NCBI GenBank assembly: GCA_010645155.1
Contig: CM021315.1
Location: 11,850,902-11,914,901, forward strand
Length of the DNA: 64,000 nt
Source of the DNA: Tigriopus japonicus
Taxonomy: Eukaryota > Arthropoda > Copepoda > Harpacticoida > Harpacticidae
Direction: 5' to 3'
The notes beneath the pieces were generated by a model. The model had not been told where the DNA came from. It searched no databases and saw only the letters and a program-made list of their open reading frames with translations. Positions 25,601-37,600 of the stretch are shown piece by piece. The position numbers and the translations under genes were made by a program. How positions within the stretch are numbered: the stretch's first letter is position 1; the number at the start of each line of letters is the position of its first letter.

Positions 25601-28600
25601 TTTGTATTCTGACTCACCGCGGAACGTAAACGCCTCGAGATGAGGATCCATTGATCCACAAGGAACATTGGACTTCTTAACACTCTTGTTTGGAACCAAG
25701 AGCGTTTTTTGGGCTTTCGTGACATCTAAGAATGACTTCGACAAAGTAGCAAGTCCAACATTCTTTCTCTGAAACTTAAGCATTTTGATTGGTCATAATG
25801 AGTCCAAATGTCGACAAGAGGTCCAAAACCTCAAAATCTCCCTATATAGAAATAACAAACACCATCTCAGTGTCAATTCTGAGGGCTCTCTCGCTTTCCA
25901 TTGACGATTTTGGTGGTTCTTTAATACAACAGAGTGATATCTCAAGCGTTTCTACAACGTCAATTTTCCGATTTGGCCAGCCTCCCAAGAGCCAATTGGC
26001 TTTGGAAAAGCATTGCACTCTAATTTAAAAGCTCATGGTCGATGGAAAAGGGGTCCAACATCTCTGAAGTCCTTCAATGTTTCACAGGTAACAACAGAAG
26101 AAAACGGGGAAAAGGAAAAAAAGGCTTGGAAACGATAGATGGACGAATTGGCCCCATTTCAAATCAAATTGAGAACACACACACACACACACACACACAA
26201 AACACGAATGTTGGATTTTTCACTCACCTAGATGAAAATTTAGAGCTGTCTTGTTAACACCAAGAAAGCCAAGAACTATACCGATGAAAAATGTCCTGGA
26301 TTTCTAGATTTGTGAACATTGATACAATGTGATTTTTCACAACATTCTTGCTTCGCAAGATGTCTTGGGTGTGCTTGTTTTTTTTGTTCTCTCGTTGGAA
26401 TTTCAAACTCAAAGACAGTCGCCCGAATTTGCTTAGCCTTTGAGATTGGTTGTCTGTCTGGTGCATGCTTGCTCACTCGGTTGAGCCTTAATCAAATCAA
26501 AGTTCCTTTCAAGTGCAATCTGCTTTGATTTCCAAGTTGTTTCATTTCTACCCATTTTGTTGCAGAATGTTCTTCGAGAATTGGAGCAGAAAAAGCCTCA
26601 ACTCGATGAATTGGTTAAAACTGCCGAGAATCTACGCGAATCACCTATAAAACAACAAATTCCGGCCAAAGGTAAGCATGTAACCGCTATTTGGAGACAA
26701 AATATACATTACTGTTCAATTGGTGAAATGTTGTAGGCTTGAGCATGTGGAGCTGAATGCATCAAAAAATGCGTATGATGGAACTTCAGCTGTAGATTTT
26801 GAAATTAGATTGGCATTCTTCGAACGCTGAAATCTCTAGCCTTAAGCAAGAATTCCGAATCTTGATCCAATGAGGTTTTGACTTCATATCCTTTCCATTT
26901 TTTAATAATGCCTAAGTAGACTTGTGAACGCATTTTCTTTTCTTTACGTTCATCTTAAGTTCATCCATAAAATTGTTACTCTTCAGCTTTATTCGCAATA
27001 TCGATACACAACTTTGAACTTAAGCAATTTTGTCAAACCTTAATGTTGTGGAAATGAGTGGATACTTAAACAGTACTAGAAGCCCACAAATTAGGACTCA
27101 AATGACTAAAAACAGGAAGCTAGTGGTTCATTTAAATGATGGAAAGTTGGGTGAAATATTATAAAGGTCTAAGAACCCCCATAAAAAATCACCAACCGTT
27201 AGCTTTGGTGCAACAAGTTTTGGTTTGTTCCAAATCGGGGTTTTTACCCCCTTCAAGGTAAGATTATTCAAAATCAAAATGTTCATCAGTCCTTAGTTCA
27301 AGCGTGCTTTCAATGTGCTCCTCAATTTCCGCCAAGTTATCTTTTTGGCCTACTTATAGAGTTAAAAATTCAATGTTGGCTCGCTCCGAATTCGGTTTCG
27401 CAATCAGTTGTTGCCTGGAGAAAATCCAATTGACATCAAAAAGATATATCAAAGTGAAATACAAAATCTCATCCAAAATACCGCAATTCAAAGGGCAAAG
27501 CTTGATGTCTTATATCTTCAAGGGCTTGAATGAATGAGATAAGATTACGAAAAACAGGGAAAACTCGCTTTTCTACCGAACTTGACAAATTTCGCGTTAA
27601 AGAATCCTAAAATTCTAAAGCTTTGGGAGCACGAATTTGGGAGATTTTTCCTCCAAAAGAATAGAGCTGAGTATTTGGGATCTCAATTTCACATGCATTA
27701 GTAAAATTGACGGTTTGAGGTCTTGACATTATTACAAGGTCCGTAGAATGAAGTTTTCCTTGGTCATATTTTTCTAGACCATCTTTGCATAGCAAAATAT
27801 TCAAGTGGAACCCTTCTGTGAATTCTGCCAAACGAAAGCCCAAAGCTTTTTTGATATAACACAAGCACATGTGCTCTCAATAGATGTACATTTATGTAGC
27901 AAATTCAAAATTTCCTTCAGGTTCCGGATCTGCGAGTAGAGAACTAATGGTAAAACCAATATTTGAAATTCATGAAAAACTTTGCGGCAATTTTTGTTGA
28001 TAATTCCTTTCCATACAAGGGATTAATATCAGGGTGGGCATTTGATTTTTGGACATTTTGTCCACCCCTGTCCAAAAGGTGTCCAAAAGTGTCCAAAAAT
28101 AAGGCTGTCCAAAAATAGGAGTGTCCAAAAATGTCCAAAAATAGTAATTCGCAAAATAATGGCTAAAAACATTTTTAGAATAACATAGTACAAACTTTCT
28201 CTCCAAAATAAACGTCACTTGACGAAATCTAAGCAAGAATAAGTCAATTCAGCATAACAAACTTACACTTAATACATTAAATGAGCCAATAACTTGAAGG
28301 CCAAACTGGACATTTGAACTTTCCACTCTTTTCATTTGACCACCGAGCCTCGTCCAAAATGTGGGAAAGAATGATCGACTGAAGGAATGAACGAATGTGA
28401 GACTGGGACTACTAATAACACGCTCACACCACACTTCATGTTAAACATAGTATGCGAGTACATTTTAAAGCTAATTGTGTCTTGATTTGTGACAAGAGAA
28501 GGTTACTTAGTATTTTGATTTATATTCCAAAGTTTATCATTGTTGCAAGTGTTTCCCATCCAAGAGGCAAGAAGTCTTTTGACCTGACTGTCCAAAAAAT

Positions 28601-31600
28601 GTTAACTATAATAAAGCACACTCAAACTGATATCAGATTGCAATGTGGGTATTATAATGCTTTTGCCAAAGAATTAAAGCAGTGTTGTTTTACTATTAAA
28701 AAAGACAAGACTCTTGTTTACAGATGAGGAAATAAAATGTAAATCTTGAAACATTTTGAACAGTAACACACATTTTACCATATTGTAAAAACAAAACATT
28801 TATTTTTTTAACAATTTATTAACAAGTTATCATGGCAAAGTTTATTTCTCCAAGTAATGTTCCCATTAATAGAACTGTTTTTGTTTAAGGACACAACCAT
28901 GCATTCTTTAGAATTCAATTACTTATGAAGTGTAACTGGTTTTTCGTCTGATTTGTTTGGACACCTTCTGGGTATTTTTGGACACTTTTGGACACTTTTG
29001 GACACCTTTGGACACTTTTGGACACTTTTGGACACTTTTGGACACTTTTGGACACTTTTGGACACTAGGGTGTCCAAAATGCTCTCGATGTCGAAAAATG
29101 CCCACCCTGATTAATATTAATGGTCAAAAATCGTATTTGAATGTTGGAATAGCCTCATTCTCAGCTCAAAAACGTTTTACCCCAATCTAAGTGTCACTTC
29201 GAAACGGAGTTTTTGACGGCTCAAAAAGAACATTTTTCTAGAAGAGCTTTGAGTCAGATATCGATTTAATGTCGTCAAGCACTTGGGTCAAAAAATCTCC
29301 CGATATAACGGAAGAGCTTAATGGCACACTTTCATTTCAAGACTCCTTCAACGCTTCCAACATTCAAGAAACGTTTTACTACAGCCCCCATTAAAATGTC
29401 TCGAAGTTAAAAAATAGTTGGCCTATATTATTAGTTGAGACAAACCATGTTATACTTTTAGACTCCCTAACGGATTGGCAACTCAATCTCCCCGAACCAC
29501 AACTCCTTCATATTCGGGCAATCTTGAAAGGTTCATGAACATTTTACGATTTATTTGAGCTAACAAACGCGTGTTTTTTCGAATGAATTTAAAGGATTGA
29601 TGATTTTTCGTGAGCTTTTCGTTCACCTGTTTGATTCTAACCAATAAAGTCAGTTAACAAAAATGAAATTTGTTATCAACCGTTGGTCTGTTACTTCGTC
29701 GCCAGAGGGCTTGTTCCCACTGTGCCCCAATGGATCCTAACTTTTGCGCCATCTAGTGGCCTGTTTCCCAATGTTTCTATTACTAAACTTGAATTTCATC
29801 TAAACGGGCCTATTGAATGATTTCTTGAACAAACTGAATGGGAACCGGGCTGAGCCAAATTGTTTCCATATTGTAAAATGATTACCTTTGTTATTCAGCC
29901 GGCCTTGACATTTAAATAATTTGAACACGAGAGCATTTATGCAAATCCTTAGCACTTTGACTTTAACACTTGACAAGCAATCATCATTCGAATTGACATT
30001 TCAAGGGCAGCGGGCTCAACGGGACAAAACACCACGTTGAATATTGACAGAGGTAATTAGTAAGTGACTGGCAAAAACTACTTGTGACGATGCAAATGGA
30101 TTCTAACGACAAATGTTTACCCCTGTTGGCAACCTTTCTTGTGTGGGCTAACAATTACTGTATCATAAACCAACAGACTTGACAAGATAACCGACTTCGC
30201 CGCCAATGAACGACTCTCCGGATAAAAAGAGAAACGACAATTCGAGCCCCATTTCTGATCTCTTGGAGTAGCTCTCTACTTGTCGGATAGAGACGCTCGT
30301 TCCCCTCAATTACAATTCCCAGTCCGCAATAATGACAGCCCTCATTTATTCTGCAAGGTCTATTGTGGCAAGTACTCCTCCAGTAAACTAGAATGTGCGT
30401 GGAACGTATTTTAACTTTCGTCTGGCCTGTCAATGATGCTCATATAGGAACTGAGTGAAGGACCGTGTTTGGACAGCACCGTCAAAGTTTCTCAAATCTG
30501 ACCAAATCACTATCTCTCTAGTGAATTGGATTGGCCGAGCCAGACATTTTTGCTTTGATTCGCTTCCAATCTTGGAGAAGGAACGAATCGCGACCTTCAC
30601 GGAAATGTCAGTTTTCTGAATGGCACACGGAATGTCAAGTGTGTAATGAACATGAAATCTTCGGTCAACAACCCATGTAGAATTAAGATTTACCTCCTAT
30701 AGGGCGTTGCGTATTCCCCAAATGATCCTCGAATACCTTGGGAACATCGCGGACAATTATCTGACGTTCAAGAGGCAATTATTTAAAGTGCAGCAAATTC
30801 TGTGGCGGATTTTTTCAGGACGTAGTCTCGCTAGGCACGATTGCTTGGCTCGGTCTTAATCGTTTTTAGCGGGACAAAGAAAGAAAAGGGAACAGAGGCA
30901 AGGAAGTTCGATGTCAATGGCATCTGAAGCAATTAAACATTCTCCAGTCGAAGGGAGCGGCTTACGTACTTGTTTTCGCGGTGGGTGTCTTTTAAAATTT
31001 CCAATTAGAAAGAACGTGCAGAGACTCTTTGGACGTTCCGCATGAGAGGTAAAACAAGTTGGAAGAAGTACTTGGAACACAAACATGCACAGACACCCAC
31101 ACGCACTACGTGCAACTTAAGAACACCGAAGGGGAATGGGAACATTGGGGGAACGACTCCGATCGAGGAAGATGCTGTCAAGTGAGTAGTAGGCTTCCTC
31201 CCGGACGAATCGGGAACGTATTTGGAAAATGAGAGTTTCTCGTAAATGAGGATCGGAAAGTATTTCTGAGATATCTCCGTAGCTGCCCCTAGACCTTGGG
31301 AACTGTCATCTCCTGTCCATCCAGAGGAGTCTTAGACAACTCCAGATACGGCTTGCGGACAGGAGTGGCAGTCCCTCGGCTCGTTGTCAGTTCATTGTAC
31401 GCACGGTCTGTGTACTGGAAATGGACGAGAATGAAGCTCGAGAGGTGTAGTGTTCCAAAGCGACGACTGCATGCAGTTGATCTTTGTCCGGCAAGGGTCC
31501 ACGATGTGGTCATAAAACTAAATAGAAGATAGTAATTTCACTGGGATCCGAGGGGTTCAGCGATCAGTCAAGTTTTTTGTGCCTTAACATGAAGTGTAAG

Positions 31601-34600
31601 AAACGGGAGAAATATTGAGGCAGTTCCGCCCTTAGTCATGATGTTCCGCAAAGAAATTGGCTCGATTGGGCCGCCGTTGGTCCTTTGGGATCCGCGGAGA
31701 GGATTGTTGTTCTGCAAACGTGTGTAAATTGTGACGAAATGGCTCTCGGATATCTTGCAAAGTGTCAACAAGTCGTTTATCATGACAACACGAGGGGATG
31801 ACACTGGCTCAACTTGTCTCGTCATTTATGAACGACGATCACGTAGTGTTCCGACTAAAAAAATACCTCGTCCCTTGGCGTTTTCGTCCATTTCTCACCC
31901 TTATAATGATCTTGGTGACGCCACTAATGAAGGGCATTATTCAACCGATGATTCGGTGCCTAGTCTAAAAAGTTATCGAAGACGATCCGTGGATATTGTT
32001 CATGATCTCGTTCTAGACCGATTTAAAAGCGGCTCCGACATGAGTTTCATCGGACAAGGACATGCCGTTCCCTACGGATCCAACCCGGATTCTAATCATC
32101 TCCTCCGGGACAGTCAAGGACAGCCCCCGATGTGCGTGAAAATGTCGAGTTTGGGCCGAAAAGTCGTCTCATTTCAACAGGACGTTCCTAATTGTGACAC
32201 AGAACAAGCGACTCGGAATGAATGCCCACCGTCCTACGAGATTTTGTCGACTACTCAAAATTCACACGAGGCGGACAGACCCAGCCCGAGTGACATGAAT
32301 TCACATGGAACAGTTCCAAGAGAGAATCACCGAAGTCGACAAAGGAGTGTGAGGCAACAAAAACTGCCTGGGATCGCTTACTTGATGGAGGGAGAGCATT
32401 GTCCGGGCTCGTACTCGCTTGGAGGCGGTGCAACAGGGACAACTGGGACTCCTCTTGCGTCGTCCCTCCTCCCACCATTTCCCACCGATGAGGAGCATGG
32501 TGACGATGACGATGATCCCAATGCCGCCTTGTCAACCCCTGCACGCCACAAGAACAGGGATGACAGGTCAGTTGTGGGCAGTAGTAGAAGAAACTTAATA
32601 CAATCGCCAGCTGATTCTCGTCCTCACGACCGTGATCAAGTTGCAATCGCGTCTACGAGACAGAGCACGATGGACAAGACCACCGGGTCCAAGGACGCTC
32701 TCAAATTTGCCAAACAGACGGTGGAAGTGATGGATCTGGGGGGATCGTTGCCGGACCTGCAAATCATAGAAGACTTTGAGAAGGACTCCTCGCTGTTTGC
32801 TCCAACAAAGAGTCAGACCTTGAATCGAACGAAACGAGAAATTAATGCGGATGCTCGAAAGCGCTGGCGATTGGCATTTGAACGGATCCAATTGGCAGTA
32901 GCCGATGGAACAGTGGACAAAATCTCCAGTGAAAACGTCAACGAAAACGAAATTGCCTCCGTGGTAGATGTTCTGACCACCAGTAGTGATAAAGGCTGTA
33001 TTAGTGATAGTGGTGAGCTCAGTGATGAGGCCAAAGCCAAATTGGCCAACGTGAAGTGGAAACAAGTGCTCAGGCGTTTAGACGACGAGAAATCCTTCTT
33101 CCGAGTTAAGAAAGGTGAGGCATCGAAGCATTGGAGAGAGAAATCCCAACAAGTTGGTGATAGATTAAGAGAGAAGTCCATAGCTTGGAAAGAGAAAACG
33201 CTCAAAGCCGAACACAAACTCAGTGATAGAGCCAATGAGATGTTCAAAGAGCATCATTCAACTCTCCAAGAATCTGACAATGCCGTCCAACGCAAACCAG
33301 ATGATTTCAAAGGTGGCCTAATGGAGAGGTCCAAAACACTCAAGGTCCGTGGAAAGAAGGCCAAAGAGGCCATCAAACAGAGATCCGTTAGTGCCAGTCG
33401 GGCTTTCGTAGAACGCTCTAAGGAGTTTAGTCACACTCTGATGAAACAACCCTCCGAGGAAACGGGCACCAAAGCCAGACGAACAATTTCGCCCTTTCGA
33501 TTTCGAAGCCCCCAACCCAACCATGACCGCGATGGGAACGAGCGAGAAACTTCCCCAGGGAATACCTTATCCAAACGCGAGAGAGGAAGGTCTCGGAAAA
33601 AGCCAGCAGGTGCCCATTAGCAATGGAATCCCACGAATGACAACGAGAGAGAGAGTGTGTGTGCGTGTACTAATCATTCCAAGTGTTTAACATTAAACTT
33701 TCACATTTTGAATCTTGCAACTAATTTACTGACAATCAGAGACTTGTTGGATCTTGATTTTTACCCTTTTTGCTTTTCATTCTAGTTACGCAACTCCGAG
33801 AGCATTGGGAAGATACCAGTGGCAAGGTGATGGCCAGAAAGGTTCAATTGGAGGACCTCCTGGAAGACAACCAACAATTCGAATCCAAACGTCGAGAAGT
33901 GGAAGCTTGGTTATCTCGCATGGAGAATTGGCAAGCCCGAATGCGACCCGTTGGACACACTCCCGATATCATGGAGGCTCAAGTTCGTGAACAAAAGGTT
34001 AGAAAAGTGCAAAAGTTGTTTCAAGGATTATTCGAAGATTTAGAAGGCCCAAAGGCCGTCATCCTAGACAAGCGAGATTTTCTCCGATCTTGTTTGCATT
34101 TTTGACATTCTTTTCCTCGTTCCAGTCTTTCCATGCCGAAGTTCATCAGTATAAGGCGCATATCGAGGAATTCAATCATCTGACTCAAGATTTGATCTCC
34201 AATTACCAAAATGACGATGCAGCCAAGATCAAGAAACTCACAGAGCACATAAATCAAAGGTAGGATTGATTTTTGAAAAAAAACTCCAGATTCAGAATCT
34301 GCGTACTTCTACGGCTATTGAGCAACCGGAATTCGTACATTTGAAATAGGGTCTTCAAAGTGGACCAGCAAAGCATTGAAACAAAAAAAAGTACAAGAGC
34401 AATGAGATGAGTGGTATGAACAAGGCTCAAGAACAGAGAGTTGCCGAGGGCTGAGCCAGAAAGGAATGTCCGAGACCTATTCAGAAGATGTGTTTTGGCT
34501 CTTCGTCCGATCAAGTTATCCGTCGTTGTTGTTGGGGATTAGGGCTGGGAAAGTGCGTGAAAGATATGAAACGATTGCACGACTCCTTTCTCTACCCAGC

Positions 34601-37600
34601 CAGGTTGCACTTCCTAGGTTTCTTGGGGTGTGACAAAAAGCGATGAAATCCAAGTTCGAATGTGCGAAAAGCTCGTTGTTGTTTGTTTACGAAGAAAAAC
34701 GAACACGGTAGACTTGTTTTCTTCCAGATCGCTTCAATCGGTCTTTCCGTGGATAGGAAACAATTTATCGCTTTGCAATTGCTTTCTAGAGTTCATGTCC
34801 CCGGAATGCCGTGCTTGCAGTTCCTCGCATTCCATCTCCAAGTGATTTATGAAGTGATCTGTCATAATAACAATCATACGTAACCCTTTTGAGTAATGGA
34901 GCACCTTAGGTTGGAGATGTGCTTCCCACTGTTTGAACAGGGGACACTTCCCGTGTTCCCACTTCTTCGAAGGTGTGCTCCCTCTTGACAAGGCCGGGTG
35001 TCTTTTTCACCTTCTTTCAAGGGCCAAATGTTTTGTTTGAGGTGCAAGCAAGCCCTCAGGCAAAAATTTTACTCCGAGGACATTTTGCTGGCAAATGACG
35101 TTACCCATGACATTATCACATCATTATCTGTCTCACAAATCTGTTGGGCTAGCATGGCGACACCCCAAAAGCCATTTTAAACTATGGGAACTCCCAAGAG
35201 GTTACATGGGTCCTATTCAATAAAGTCTACATTATGTTCATTTTGAATTGCCAGAATAGATCATCTCGCACTTGAAGCCAAGTCGAACACGTTTTCCTGT
35301 CAAAAGTAGATGAAGCATCAGCTTTTAATCTATGTCAAAAATGTGAAGACATTTTGAAATCATTACAAGGTCACCCCTGACTTTTAGTCATCCTTTTTTT
35401 ACCTAATAAAGGCTTGAAAACTTAACGGCGGCCACAACGAACCTCATTATTTCCATCATACACATAGCTTCGTGGCTATTTGTTTTGTTCATGCGTTTGC
35501 TTCACCAACCCACAAAATGTTCCATGTTCCACATTCCAGATACAACCAATTGAATACCTCCATTGCCTTGAGAGGCAAACTCCTCCATTCGGGAATGACC
35601 TCGTTCCAGACCTTGAACCCTTCTTTTGACCTCTTCGCCAATTGGGTCCGAGAAATGGAGGCAAAATTGGATCAAACCGGTCGAGATGCTCAGAGGAACA
35701 AAAACAAGGGGGATCGTCCGGATGCCCTGGACATGAAACGCTTTCAGGTAAGTTCGACGAATGCATCTCGGCGATTGCACTTTCTGCGAGATTCAGTTCT
35801 TTCGTCTTTACGTGGAACTTGGCCGCTAGATTTGTTGCGAAGTTGCACATCAGGTGATCCCGGCTCAAATTTGTAAGCTTTTTCCTGCAATCGGAGAACG
35901 CCAAAGGATTCTTTAGTGGCACGTTTAACAGATGACGGTAGTGATGTAGAAATATGCTTGTACCTCTAATTGGTCTTGATTGCTCGGCGAAAGCTGATAA
36001 GAATCAAGAACTTCCTTCGCTTCTGGCCAAGAATCTCTTTCGAAAGTCATTCAAAATGTCGTTTGAGAGAAAAATAATGGGTCATGCTGCAGTGCTTTTT
36101 GCTCCCCTCCCTTGGGGTTTGCCGACTTTGAAGCACAACTCGAGGATAGAGCAGGCTTAAAATTCGATTTCAAGTCACCGTTGCGTGCTCTTGCCATTTG
36201 GAATCAAATACGGTCCGTGAAGATTGATGAGGGTATTGAATCAGGGTGCAAATCACCGTTGAGGCTATTCAGTTAGTCCACAGGGCGCATTGTGCGTGTT
36301 TGAAGCCGCAATTTGTTTCTCGATGAAAAGATATTTCAAAAAACGGTGTCCTAATCGATTGTATTGAAGCTTCAGGAAATATTGTAGAGGGCGCTGTGCC
36401 TTCTCCTTCCAGAGGTGTTCCAAGTTCCACTGATCTTCAACGCCCTCTACCAAATAAGTCTTGAAACGATCACAAGTTTAGTTAGGATTACTTGATTGCA
36501 TATATGTAAAAATAAGTGATAGATTCGTAAAAGCATTTGAGATTCTAATAAAATCAATAAGGCACATGAGAGTGTAAAGTAATTAAACGTGTGGTAAACA
36601 TGGCTTGAGACAGAAACTTGGAAATTAATGTCAATTAAAATAACAACTCTAAGAGGCAAAAATGTTTCAGAATGTTTCTTGTAGACAAACGGAAATTGAA
36701 TTGAAAACATGAAAGACCGTTATTACAACTTTGTGTGACACTTGAAAGTTCAATTGGTCGATGGTACCATTATATCAAACTTATCCACCCCTTTTTTGTA
36801 TTTGTATTTTATTTTATATTGTATTCTACTTTTCAAGTAACTGTAAACAGCTTTGGGGCCGCAATCACTACTATTCTCATTTTTGGGCCGCTCATCGATC
36901 GCCCATATATTTTTCAAAGGGTACCAGAAGCTCCCGCTGGCTTAGTTAAAAGTCAGCGATTGTAAGCCTATGAAGTATCATATTCGGACTCGGTGTGATT
37001 AGTCGGTCCCAACGCTACCCAAAACAATTTTACTATTACTAGCCTAGTTGAAGAGTTCGAGTAACACCCACTGAAAATATTTTAGGGTGCACCAAGAGAA
37101 AAAATAAAAATCATTTTTGTCACCAGCACGTGTAGAAGTTCAACATATTTGATTTATGTAGTCATTTTGAATTTGTAGATCAACATGACCTTTTTACTTG
37201 AAGTGAAGTTGTACATCAATTCCTCCCGTTTTTGACAAAGGGGTTAGAATTGAGAAAAAAAGTTCTCAAGACTGTGGATGTACATTTGCTCTCTGGGCAA
37301 TCCAAATGGTACCAAATGCATTTAAAAATTGTCTTGTTTTAAGCCAACTTTTCAAAAAACGATCCCTTTAATTGGCAGGTGGCGGTAGTAAAACCGTTAT
37401 TTTAAAGTCGGCGATATTAACTTGAGCACAAAAATTTAATATTTCCATTGTCTATTTCGTGCCTTTTTAAATACAATCCTGAGACATGCAAGTCTGAATT
37501 TGCCATTTAATACCGCATGAAGACTGTAATCGCGCAACCTCTCGAATAGTATGTTATCAATTTACCTCGGGCACATTTAACATGTGAAATGAGGTATGTA

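Larger units (their letters stand above)
28030..29109. mobile_element. hAT-type non-autonomous element with minisatellite arms
   Basis: A 1080-bp element. Terminal inverted repeats of at least 14 bp (left CAGGGTGGGCATTT, right AAATGCCCACCCTG) are flanked by a perfect 8-bp target duplication ATTAATAT at 28022-28029 and 29110-29117. CAGGGTGGGCA ends plus an 8-bp duplication are typical of hAT elements. Just inside each end lie arrays of a GTGTCCAAAA-type decamer in opposite orientation. The interior frame of about 91 codons (28452-28727) is not recognised and no transposase is seen. The perfect duplication suggests a fairly recent insertion. Confidence 0.88.
26672..31781. other. Intron with hAT element and CTCF-like motifs
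   Basis: No dystrophin exon between the shared exon and isoform d. It contains the hAT element at 28030-29109 and a pair of CTCF-like words near 29700-29760. Short frames at 27304, 27607 (minus) and 30155 (minus) are not supported. Confidence 0.5.

Noticed and set aside
28452..28727. 91-codon frame inside the hAT element
   Set aside because: No transposase motif such as the hATC or BED region is visible; too short to call.
28959..29066. Regular decamer array resembling a short repeat array
   Set aside because: Units are contiguous with no unique spacers and sit within a hAT element; not a CRISPR array.
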